Source of the DNA: Bacteroidota bacterium
GTDB lineage: Bacteria > Bacteroidota > Bacteroidia > Chitinophagales > LD1
Length of the DNA stretch: 64,000 bases
Direction: 5' to 3'
NCBI GenBank assembly: GCA_947475165.1
Contig: CANJLD010000009.1
Location: 62,001 to 126,000 of the forward strand
Under the pieces are notes generated by a model. It saw only the letters and a list, made by a program, of their open reading frames with translations. It made no database searches and was not told where the DNA came from. A program made the position numbers and the translations under genes. This document shows positions 45,125 to 52,801 of this stretch, one piece after another. The first letter of the stretch is position 1. Every line of letters starts with the position of its first letter.

Positions 45125-46498
45125 ATGAGCAAGAGCAGGACCATTTATTTCTGTCAGAACTGCGGCAACCAGTCGCCTAAGTGGGTTGGCAAATGCCCTA
45201 CCTGCAACGAGTGGAACACCTATGCCGAAGAAGTAATTGATAAAGACGTTGAGAAACTGAAAGAAAAGCGAGGCTATGCGGTTAAGAAAAACGAACAGGC
45301 TGTTCCGGTTTCAATTAAAGATGTTCATGAGTTAGAAACAAAACGCATTGACACACGAGACACAGAACTGAACCGCGTTCTCGGTGGAGGAATTGTTCTA
45401 GGCAGTTTGATTCTTATTGGCGGTGAACCGGGTATTGGTAAATCTACCTTGATGTTGCAGTTGGCTTTAAACCTGAAGGGCTTGAAGGTGATGTATGTAA
45501 CCGGTGAGGAAAGCGATAGACAAATAAAACTGCGTGCCGACAGAATCGGAATTAAAAACGATTCGTGTTTCATACTTACCGAAACAAATACGCAACAAAT
45601 TTTCAAACAAGCTGAAGCACTGGCACCGGATATCATAATTGTAGATTCTATTCAAACCCTGCATACGGTTTATGTAGAGAGCACACCGGGCAGCGTTAGC
45701 CAGGTGCGCGAATGCACTTCTGAATTGATGCGTTTTGCTAAAGAAAGTTCTATCCCTATTTTCTTAATAGGGCATATTACTAAGGACGGTATGATTGCCG
45801 GACCGAAAGTTCTTGAGCACATTGTAGACACCGTGCTGCAATTTGAAGGCGACCGCAATTACACTTACCGTATTCTTCGCACTACTAAAAACCGTTTCGG
45901 CTCTACTTCTGAAATTGGTATTTACGAAATGGTAGGCGAAGGCCTGCGACCGGTGCTGAATCCTTCCGAAATTTTGTTGACACAGCGCGATGAAGAACTG
46001 AGCGGGATTGCCATTGGCAGTATGATGGAAGGCATGCGTCCTTTCCTGATTGAAACACAGGCATTGGTTACTCCCGCATTTTACGGAACTCCTCAACGAA
46101 GCTCTACCGGTTTTGATGGAAGAAGAATGAGTATGCTCCTTGCAGTTTTAGAAAAGCGCGCGGGTTTCCGCTTCGGCACTAAAGATGTTTTCTTAAACAT
46201 TGCCGGTGGATTGCGGGTTGAAGACCCAGCTATTGATTTGGCAGTAATTGCCGCACTATGTTCCAGCTACAACGATATTTCTATTTCGAACAAAGTGGCG
46301 TTTGCAGCAGAGGTAGGTTTAAGTGGCGAGGTGCGCGCGGTAAGCCGCATTGAGCAACGTATTGGCGAAGCCGATAAACTGGGTTTCGAAAAAATATTCA
46401 TCAGCAAATTCAACCAGAAGATTGACACTAAAAAATTCAATATCGAAATTGTTTACCTGAGCAAGGTGCAGGCTTTGATGGAGGAGTTGTTTGGGTAG
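45125..46498 (+). CDS. radA: DNA repair protein RadA/Sms
   Basis: A 457-residue RecA-like ATPase that acts in recombination intermediate processing. Start at ATG 45125 (MSKSRTIYFC). N-terminal zinc finger CQNCGNQSPKWVGKCPTC, Walker A GEPGIGKSTLMLQ near residue 95, the RadA-specific KNRFGST motif (RTTKNRFGSTSEIGIYEM) near residue 255, and the C-terminal Lon-type S16 domain beginning near residue 320 (GLRVEDPAIDLAVIAAL). Length is normal. Confidence 0.95.
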   Translation: MSKSRTIYFCQNCGNQSPKWVGKCPTCNEWNTYAEEVIDKDVEKLKEKRGYAVKKNEQAVPVSIKDVHELETKRIDTRDTELNRVLGGGIVLGSLILIGGEPGIGKSTLMLQLALNLKGLKVMYVTGEESDRQIKLRADRIGIKNDSCFILTETNTQQIFKQAEALAPDIIIVDSIQTLHTVYVESTPGSVSQVRECTSELMRFAKESSIPIFLIGHITKDGMIAGPKVLEHIVDTVLQFEGDRNYTYRILRTTKNRFGSTSEIGIYEMVGEGLRPVLNPSEILLTQRDEELSGIAIGSMMEGMRPFLIETQALVTPAFYGTPQRSSTGFDGRRMSMLLAVLEKRAGFRFGTKDVFLNIAGGLRVEDPAIDLAVIAALCSSYNDISISNKVAFAAEVGLSGEVRAVSRIEQRIGEADKLGFEKIFISKFNQKIDTKKFNIEIVYLSKVQALMEELFG

Positions 46499-46515
46499 GT
46501 GTTTTGTTGTTCGTA

Positions 46516-47110
46516 AGGCGACCAACAACAGCGAGAAAAGAAGATTATTTTTAAACGAACAAACAACTATGAAACCTAGCTTTGAAGAAGTGATGTCAAA
46601 AGAATCAGACGCTGAACTCCTAAAAATTGTAAATGAACAGCGAGACGATTGTCAGCCAGCTGCAGTTGAAGCGGCTGAAAGGGAACTTGCAAAACGAAAG
46701 TCGCAGGAACAAACTAATACGGTAAGCCAAACAATGGAACAAAAAAAACAAGTGGTTGAAGCCAAAGCTCAAGAACCAGTTGTTGCATCGGTTAAAAACA
46801 ATGCGAATTTTGGTAGGTGGTTTGTAATAATTGGATTGATAATTATAGGTGCCATCCTACCTTTTCATTATATCCCTTCGCGGTTAATGGTATTTCCAAA
46901 AGACAATCTAACTTTTAGTAATACCTTTATTACCCAGAAAGATATTGATAAGTTGGTTGATAGATATAATCAAGCAAGCTTTTTTCAGAAACAAGCAATA
47001 AACCAGGAACCCTTTGTAAGAAAACTAATGGAGAAGGGAATAATTGTAGAGGTCAAGTAGAATGACGAAGTTGAAAAATAATAAAGGAATTACGCAGTTG
47101 TTGGTCGCCT
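46516..47110. repeat. 14-bp perfect inverted repeats flanking a single gene
   Basis: AGGCGACCAACAAC at 46516-46529 and its exact reverse complement at 47097-47110 enclose only the unknown gene at 46569. Each arm also forms part of its own hairpin (GTTGTT...GACCAACAAC; GTTGTTGGTC...GACCACAAC), so these are paired REP-like elements in opposite orientation, about 595 bp apart. Confidence 0.75.
46569..47060 (+). CDS. Small membrane protein of unknown function between inverted repeats
   Basis: A 163-residue protein from ATG 46569 (MKPSFEEVMSKESDAELLKIV); the open frame upstream lies in the repeat. Residues 1-75 are charged and helical (DAELLKIVNEQRDD, AVEAAERELAKR), residues 85-107 form one transmembrane helix (WFVIIGLIIIGAILPFHYI), and the C-terminal 55 residues are helical. 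I do not recognise the family. It is the only gene inside the inverted-repeat pair at 46516-47110, so it may be a small accessory or mobile unit. Confidence 0.55.
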   Translation: MKPSFEEVMSKESDAELLKIVNEQRDDCQPAAVEAAERELAKRKSQEQTNTVSQTMEQKKQVVEAKAQEPVVASVKNNANFGRWFVIIGLIIIGAILPFHYIPSRLMVFPKDNLTFSNTFITQKDIDKLVDRYNQASFFQKQAINQEPFVRKLMEKGIIVEVK

Positions 47111-47124
47111 GACCACAACTATTT

Positions 47125-47793
47125 TTATTTCTCAATCACCAAACCATCGGAAGGCGCGCCAAGTTCGAGCAGCATGGCAGAAATATCTTTTACAAAACTA
47201 TCGGAGCCGCAGATATAAAACCGCTGGCTGAAGTCGGCAATGTAGTTAACCAGCAAGTCGCGGTTCAGCCGCTTCTCTTTAAAGCCAATTACCCCTTCGC
47301 GCGTAAAGTGGCTCACAAAATTTTCTTGTAGCATATCGAATAATTCCTGCCCGCAAATAACATCCTGCGCTACGTAGTTGGAGTAAATCAAGCGGCAGTC
47401 CTTTAGGTTGTGCTGCCGGTTAAGGTCGCGAAAAATAGAAATGAAGGGAGTAATACCTGTGCCCCCGGCAATAAAAACACCGCAGCCTTTAAACTGAATA
47501 GCGCCAAAGGGTTCCTGAATAATAAGCTCGGCACCGGCATTGGTTTTGCCCAACTGCTCGGTTACGCTGTGGCGGCTATTGTAAATGCGCACCATAAATT
47601 CCAGATAGTCCTGCTTGTTTAAAGCGGTAAACGAAAACGGACGGAACTGTTCGCTCCACCCCTCTTTATTCAGCGCCACATCGGTTGCCTGACCGGGCAC
47701 AAATTTGTAACCGGCAGGTTTTTCTACCTGAAACCGCTTTACATCGGGGGTTATAAATTCTGCGTCAATAATTTTTACCACATGGTTTGCCAT
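47125..47793 (-). CDS. FAD/NAD-binding oxidoreductase (ferredoxin-reductase-like)
   Basis: A 222-residue flavoprotein of the ferredoxin-NADP reductase fold. FAD-binding motifs: VPGQATDVALN near residue 33 and RPFSFTAL near residue 51; NAD(P)-binding motif GVFIAGGTGITPFISIF near residue 105; and YICGSDSFVKDISAML near residue 195. The protein has no 2Fe-2S domain. Electron donor and acceptor are unknown. It is a single gene; the DUF5808 gene upstream is in a separate unit. Confidence 0.85.
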   Translation of the reverse strand: MANHVVKIIDAEFITPDVKRFQVEKPAGYKFVPGQATDVALNKEGWSEQFRPFSFTALNKQDYLEFMVRIYNSRHSVTEQLGKTNAGAELIIQEPFGAIQFKGCGVFIAGGTGITPFISIFRDLNRQHNLKDCRLIYSNYVAQDVICGQELFDMLQENFVSHFTREGVIGFKEKRLNRDLLVNYIADFSQRFYICGSDSFVKDISAMLLELGAPSDGLVIEK

Positions 47794-47864
47794 AACAAGG
47801 AATTAATTCTTTTGATGGATGTAATGCTGAACCAGCCTGACCGTAGTTAGGAATAGTAGAAGCA

Positions 47865-48083
47865 TCAAGGCAAATTAAAACGCGCCTGACCGGTGTAAAC
47901 CGCGAACACAATAAGAGCCGCTATGAGTAAAAGAATAATCTTCGATACGGTGTGTGCTGCGTTTAGCGTCCAGCCAAAAATGGGAGTTTGTTTGGGCACC
48001 AAAATGCGCGGGTCGGCAGGGTCGTAGTAAAACAAGAAATACCTCCACGGGCTTTTAGGTTTTGGGTTTTGTTCCATCTGCAT
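47865..48083 (-). CDS. DUF5808 family small membrane protein
   Basis: A 72-residue protein: N-terminal motif SPWRYFLFYYDPADPRILVPKQ followed by GWTLNAAHTVSKIILLLIAALIVFAV, a single transmembrane helix. The FYYxPxDPR.xVPK and GWTLN words are the DUF5808 pattern. Function is unknown. Two start codons are possible (48083 or 48077). It is divergent from the lipoprotein gene at 48160. Confidence 0.75.
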   Translation of the reverse strand: MQMEQNPKPKSPWRYFLFYYDPADPRILVPKQTPIFGWTLNAAHTVSKIILLLIAALIVFAVYTGQARFNLP

Positions 48084-48159
48084 GTTTTTTTGCTACTGCA
48101 ATTTAAAAACCCAAGTCAACTCACACAATTTCTCTCCGCAACTTTCGTTTATTCGCAAC

Positions 48160-49641
48160 ATGTTTTGCAAAAAGGGTTTTCTGCTTTCTGTTCTGGTTAC
48201 TGCGCTCGGCATTTCGCTGCTGCTTAACAGCAGTTGCCGTAAAGAACAATTCGGCAATGGCAACCTTTCGTTCAGCACCGATACGCTTACCTTCGATACC
48301 GTGTTTACATCGCTCGGCTCTACCACCAAATATTTTAAGGTGTTTAATACAGATAAAAAAGCGGTGAAGATTACCGATATCCGCCTGATGCATTTGGTGG
48401 GAACGCAGTTTCGCATAAACGTTGACGGTGTTAGTGGCGACCACTTTACCGAAGTGGAAATTCCTGCCAAAGATTCTATTTATGTTTTTGTAGAAGTTAC
48501 GGTTAACCCTAACAGTGCCGCCACTCCGTTTATGATTATTGACGATGTTTCGTTTGTGATAAACGGAAATGCGAAGACTGTTCACCTGCAGGCATTCGGG
48601 CAGAATGCGCATTACCATTATGGCGAAGAAATAAAAGATGGTGAAAGCAAAACATGGAGCAACGATTTGCCGCATGTAGTTATCAGTCACGATACAGTGC
48701 CGGGAGTTTATGTGCGATGCAATGCAACACTCACTATACAACCCGGCTGCAAAATTTTCTTTGCCGATGGTGCAGCTTTATTTATTGAAGGAACATTAAA
48801 TGCCACTTCAACTTCATGGCAAGACTCTATCGTATTTCAAGGCGTGCGGCTTGAATCTTTTTATGAAGATAAGCCCGGTCAGTGGTTCGGCATTGTTTTT
48901 CTGCGCAATGCCGATTGTGTGCCCGAGGGCTATTTTGACCATTGCATTATCAATGAATCGAGCTACGGCATTTATGCCGGTGCAGGCCTAAGCACCAACT
49001 TTGCCGACTACACCGGAAGCACACAACGACCTTCTGTTCTTATTCAAAATTCAATTGTAAAAAACAGTTCGAGTAATGCGGTGTATGGTTTTAATGCAAA
49101 AATTATTGCTGAGAACAGCCTGTTCTATACCTGTGGCGAAAACGTAGTTAAGTTTGGTTTGGGTGGCGAGTATACGTTTACCAACTGCACCATGTACAAC
49201 ACCGGCTCGCGTTATGTAGAGCACAAAAATGAAACACTTCTTCTTAGCAATCTTATCTCGGTTAATAATGCGATAGCCGCTACCGAGCCACTGACAACAA
49301 TCTTTAAGAATTGTGTTATTTACGGAAGCCTGCAAAACGAAATATCGTTCAACAATTATCAGGATTTCAATCTTACTGAATTCAATAATTCATTCAGCTA
49401 TTGCGATATAAAAACCAAGCAGGATACTTTTGAAATGTTCACCAGCACTCACGATAATATGCTTTACAATCAAGAGCCTCTTTTCAAAAATGCAGAAGAA
49501 GGAAACTTTACTCCTATTGATAGTGGTGGAATTACATCTCCGTTAATTGATGCAGGTAACGGTGGTCCTTCTCAGGATATTTATGGAACAAACCGTCCCA
49601 CCGGTGCCGGTTCTGATATCGGTGCAGTAGAAAAACCTTAG
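48160..49641 (+). CDS. Lipoprotein with right-handed beta-helix (choice-of-anchor Q type)
   Basis: A 493-residue protein. Start at ATG 48160, which gives a lipobox LNSSC near residue 23; the longer open frame upstream has no signal. Residues 30-170 are beta-rich (NLSFSTDTLTFDTVFTSLGS), then a parallel beta-helix of short strands with Asn/Ser turns (residues 190-450: RCNATLTIQPGCKIFFADGA, SYGIYAG, SIVKNSSSNAVYGF). The end reads DIYGTNRPTGAGSDIGAVEK, the choice-of-anchor Q signature. It is probably a surface polysaccharide-binding or structural protein. No sorting domain is present; the lipid is the anchor. Confidence 0.8.
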   Translation: MFCKKGFLLSVLVTALGISLLLNSSCRKEQFGNGNLSFSTDTLTFDTVFTSLGSTTKYFKVFNTDKKAVKITDIRLMHLVGTQFRINVDGVSGDHFTEVEIPAKDSIYVFVEVTVNPNSAATPFMIIDDVSFVINGNAKTVHLQAFGQNAHYHYGEEIKDGESKTWSNDLPHVVISHDTVPGVYVRCNATLTIQPGCKIFFADGAALFIEGTLNATSTSWQDSIVFQGVRLESFYEDKPGQWFGIVFLRNADCVPEGYFDHCIINESSYGIYAGAGLSTNFADYTGSTQRPSVLIQNSIVKNSSSNAVYGFNAKIIAENSLFYTCGENVVKFGLGGEYTFTNCTMYNTGSRYVEHKNETLLLSNLISVNNAIAATEPLTTIFKNCVIYGSLQNEISFNNYQDFNLTEFNNSFSYCDIKTKQDTFEMFTSTHDNMLYNQEPLFKNAEEGNFTPIDSGGITSPLIDAGNGGPSQDIYGTNRPTGAGSDIGAVEKP

Positions 49642-49646
49642 TAAGT

Positions 49647-49688
49647 CGTCATTGCGAGGACGGCTCTGCGGACGAAGCAATCCCCCGA
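49647..49688 (+). repeat. Dispersed REP-like element (CGTCATTGCGAGGA family), copy 2
   Basis: Begins CGTCATTGCGAGGACGGCTC and ends CAATCCCCCGA; matches the copy at 5903-5943 at 34 of 40 aligned positions, with both copies just past a stop codon. Confidence 0.75.
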
Positions 49689-49691
49689 TTA

Positions 49692-50180
49692 TTAAACCAC
49701 TTTATTAGCACAGCAACTTGCTGCAGTAGCATCTGGCTTAGCTTTAAACGTAAAGCCCATCGAAAGTATATAGCCCATTGCTTCACTCAACGCAGCGTTA
49801 GATCCAAAGCGCGGATTGGTATTTATATCGGCATGAACTTCCAGTTCTGTTCCGTATTCATCAAACAAATTGCAAAGGTGGTAAGCAATATCAATAGACC
49901 GGTAAACCTCAATCAGCATGCGTTCCTTCAAACTCATTTTCTGTTGCGTCCGGTCGTTATTAATAAACATAAACCCTCCGCGGCCTTTGCGCAGCAGCAC
50001 AATTACAGTGGCAAATTCTGTTTCTAAACCGCGCACCTGACTGTCCGTGCCAATGCAAACTTTAATCTGGTTGCCCAGTTCCTGTTCATTAATCAAAGCA
50101 TTTTCTACGGCATCGCTAATCGGAATTTCAATCTTCGTTCCGTCCAGCCTCCGCCATTTTGAAGTAAGTATTGGTTCCAT
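49692..50180 (-). CDS. RNase H-like YkuK family protein (DUF458)
   Basis: A 162-residue protein with the RNase H fold pattern of the YkuK/DUF458 family: VCIGTDSQVRG near residue 42 with the first acidic residue, ATVIVLLRKGRGGFMFIN, and EVHADINTNPRFGSNAALSEAMGYIL near residue 115. The activity is not established; a nuclease role is suggested by the fold. It is a single gene, divergent from the lipoprotein at 50431. Confidence 0.8.
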   Translation of the reverse strand: MEPILTSKWRRLDGTKIEIPISDAVENALINEQELGNQIKVCIGTDSQVRGLETEFATVIVLLRKGRGGFMFINNDRTQQKMSLKERMLIEVYRSIDIAYHLCNLFDEYGTELEVHADINTNPRFGSNAALSEAMGYILSMGFTFKAKPDATAASCCANKVV

Positions 50181-50430
50181 ACAATTTTGTTTGGTTTACT
50201 GAATGTAAGTCAATCTTTTCGGCAAATTCTGTTTTGCGGCTTTTCAATTTTCAACATTACCCGCACACTTTGCTTTCTGCCGCCACATATAATGACAGCT
50301 TATGATGAAAATTGGTTGCGCTTTCCACTAAGCAGAAGCAGGTTTTACAATTTCTTAGCAGAGGCGTTAAACTTTTATAACACGGGCAGGTCACACCAGC
50401 ATATTTTACAAAAACATAAAAACAATAATC

Positions 50431-51264
50431 ATGAAAAAGCAAATCTTAAAAACAGTTACAGCAATAGCGGTAATAGCAACAGCACTTACGTTCAGTTCGT
50501 GCCAGAAAGAAAAAAACGATAACGATTTTACTACAGCCAGCAATCAGGCAATGGCCGATGAATCTTACAACGATGCAAACAACGTTGCCGATGAAGCGGC
50601 TACCACCGGTTCGGTATCTTACAAAACCGATGATGCCAACAGTTTACTTGCCGGTTGCGCCACCGTAACCCGCGATACTGTTTCTATGCCGCATGTTACC
50701 ACTGTAGATTTTGGAACCGGTTGCACCGGAGCAGATGGCAAGGTTCGGAAAGGAAAAATAATTGTTACTTACGATGGAAAATATCGCGATGCTGGAACCA
50801 CCATCACCATTACTTTCGATGGTTATTCTGTAAACGATAATCAGGTAAGCGGAACAAAAACCATTCATAACGATGGAGCGAATGGTGACGGTAATCTTTC
50901 TTTCTCTATCAGCGTAAACGGACAAATAGTTTTAGCAAGCGGTGCAGGAACTATTACTTGGTCATCTACCCGCACCCGTGAATGGATTGCAGGTGAAAGC
51001 ACTGAGTCTCGCGATGATGACCAATATTCTATCACCGGTTCAGCTGCCGGCACAGCCGCCAATGGTGACCAGTTTACCGCAACCGTTACCGATGCACTAA
51101 TCAGAAATCTTGCACCGGGCTGTAGACGCCACTTTGTAAAAGGTACTGCCTTAATTCAACGCACCGGTAAACCCGATAGAACAATAGACTTTGGCAACGG
51201 CAATTGCGATGATGAAGCGGTGGTTACTATCAATGGAGTTTCACATACAATTACACTTCACTAA
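50431..51264 (+). CDS. Lipoprotein of unknown function
   Basis: A 277-residue protein with a lipobox FSSC near residue 24. An Asn/Asp/Thr-rich segment (residues 30-60) leads to a beta-rich body with DGYSVNDNQVSGTKTI and GNCDDEAVVTINGVSHTI. Three Cys in the mature part (GCATVTRD, GTGCTGADGK, NLAPGCRRH) and the Asp-rich turns suggest a secreted, perhaps metal-binding, domain. I do not recognise the family. A perfect terminator follows. Confidence 0.7.
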   Translation: MKKQILKTVTAIAVIATALTFSSCQKEKNDNDFTTASNQAMADESYNDANNVADEAATTGSVSYKTDDANSLLAGCATVTRDTVSMPHVTTVDFGTGCTGADGKVRKGKIIVTYDGKYRDAGTTITITFDGYSVNDNQVSGTKTIHNDGANGDGNLSFSISVNGQIVLASGAGTITWSSTRTREWIAGESTESRDDDQYSITGSAAGTAANGDQFTATVTDALIRNLAPGCRRHFVKGTALIQRTGKPDRTIDFGNGNCDDEAVVTINGVSHTITLH

Positions 51265-51286
51265 AAATATCGAAACGCAGAATCAA

Positions 51287-51318
51287 AAAAAGTCCGACTG
51301 AATTCAGTCGGACTTTTT
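51287..51318. terminator. Bidirectional terminator after the lipoprotein gene
   Basis: A perfect palindrome: AAAAAGTCCGACTGAA then TTCAGTCGGACTTTTT, 16-bp arms, between convergent genes. Confidence 0.92.
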
Positions 51319-51321
51319 ACG

Positions 51322-51690
51322 TTAAAACCATTTACTAATAAGGAAGCCTGCGGCAACAGCTAAATAGCAGAAGAGCAGATTAGCAAAAACAGTTGCCATG
51401 CCCATTTTAATATTACCCGATGAAAAGAGGGCAAAGGTTTCGTAACTAAAAGTAGAGAAAGTAGAAAAGCCTCCGCAGAAACCGGTGGCTATCAGCAACC
51501 GAATGTTGTCATTCGAAATTTGTTTATGAAACAAATAACCAAGTAGTAAGCCAAGAATAAAACTGCTTATCGTGTTCGCTAAAAAAGTGGCGAGCGGAAA
51601 ACTATCCGGGGTTGTTGCAAAATATTTGGAGAGAAAAAAGCGGGTAATGCTGCCTAATCCGCCACCTATAAAAACAAGAAAATAGTTCAT
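51322..51690 (-). CDS. crcB: Fluoride efflux transporter CrcB/Fluc
   Basis: A 122-residue protein with four transmembrane helices. Family motifs: GGGLGSITRFFLSKYF at the N-terminus and TGFCGGFSTFSTFSYETF in helix three, which line the dual fluoride pore. Fluc works as a dual-topology dimer. Its start overlaps the WecA-like gene's stop by four bases (ATGA), so the two are translated together. No fluoride riboswitch was seen. Confidence 0.93.
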   Translation of the reverse strand: MNYFLVFIGGGLGSITRFFLSKYFATTPDSFPLATFLANTISSFILGLLLGYLFHKQISNDNIRLLIATGFCGGFSTFSTFSYETFALFSSGNIKMGMATVFANLLFCYLAVAAGFLISKWF

Positions 51691-52799
51691 GCTTTAGTCT
51701 GACGCTTTGACGCGTTTTTGCTTTTGCCAATATTGTAGAGCACCTGAAACAATAAAAACATAACAGCAAAATAAGCGAACGCAAGAAAGGTAACCAGCCA
51801 GGTCCATTCAATAATACGAACCACTAAGAAAAGTGCCACCGGTAAGGAAAGAAGCGAAACAGAAATTAAAATAAGTGCTACAAACTTGTCCGACAAGCCA
51901 AGGTAAACCAAGTGGTGAGTAATGTGGTCTTTACCGCCAACAAAAGGCGATTGCTTGCGCATTAATCTTCTTATAGTAACAGTTATGGTATCAATCAAAG
52001 GAACAATAAAGAAGAGCATGGGGATTACGAACTGCTTTAGCTGAATAAATTCGTTTGACCCTGCGTCCTTAAAATCCCAGAAAAACAAAATACTGGTACT
52101 GGCAAGAAACACTCCGAGAAACTGACTACCGGTATCGCCCATAATAATGCGTGATGGGTTCCAGTTAAAATATAAGAAGCCGGTTAATGCTCCAAACACT
52201 CCTACAAGCATCACCAAATAAAATGTACTCAGCGAATGTCCGCTTATAGCCACAACAGAAATAAGTCCGAGAATAATACTCATGGAAATAATTGTTGTAA
52301 TAGCATCCATGTTATCCAGCATATTAATGGAGTTCATTAAACCAATAACCCAAACAATGGTAATCATGAAATCGAAAGCCGGATTGCCTGATATTTTTAT
52401 ATACACATCGGAGATGATTAAGATAAAAGCACAGGATAGCTGAGCAATAAATTTTGCAAGCGGATTGGTGTTGTATGCATCATCTGCCAAGCCTAATAAA
52501 AATCCAAGACTTGAAGAGGCAATAATACCGATGAGGTGTTTATCCAATAAATAATTTGCCTGCCGAGGAAGAGTTCCGATAACTGAAATGGAAACCAGAA
52601 AAAGAATGAAAAAGGAAATGCCGCCAATGGCAGGTTTTACGTTAGCTGCCCAACGAATTTGTGGAGTTCCATCTTCATTGCGCACACCTAAATTAAACGA
52701 GAACTTTAAAAAAAGCCAGTTAATAAGAAACGAGAAAAGTGCGCTTATTAAAAAAAATAAGGCGAGGAAAGTGATAATATATTGCCCGTCTTCAATCAT
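51687..52799 (-). CDS. Undecaprenyl-phosphate sugar phosphotransferase (WecA/TagO-like)
   Basis: A 370-residue polytopic glycosyltransferase of the WecA/MraY family, starting at the ATG 52797-52799. Conserved loops: EDGTPQIRWAANVKPAIGG near residue 40, FLLGLADDAYNTNPLAKF near residue 95 with the catalytic Asp pair, MNSINMLDNMDAITT near residue 150, FNWNPSRIIMGDTGSQFLG near residue 210, and the His motif GGKDHITHHLVYLGLS near residue 290. It attaches the first sugar phosphate to undecaprenyl phosphate to start polysaccharide synthesis. It ends in an overlap with crcB. Confidence 0.9.
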   Translation of the reverse strand: MIEDGQYIITFLALFFLISALFSFLINWLFLKFSFNLGVRNEDGTPQIRWAANVKPAIGGISFFILFLVSISVIGTLPRQANYLLDKHLIGIIASSSLGFLLGLADDAYNTNPLAKFIAQLSCAFILIISDVYIKISGNPAFDFMITIVWVIGLMNSINMLDNMDAITTIISMSIILGLISVVAISGHSLSTFYLVMLVGVFGALTGFLYFNWNPSRIIMGDTGSQFLGVFLASTSILFFWDFKDAGSNEFIQLKQFVIPMLFFIVPLIDTITVTIRRLMRKQSPFVGGKDHITHHLVYLGLSDKFVALILISVSLLSLPVALFLVVRIIEWTWLVTFLAFAYFAVMFLLFQVLYNIGKSKNASKRQTKA

Positions 52800-52801
52800 T
52801 A

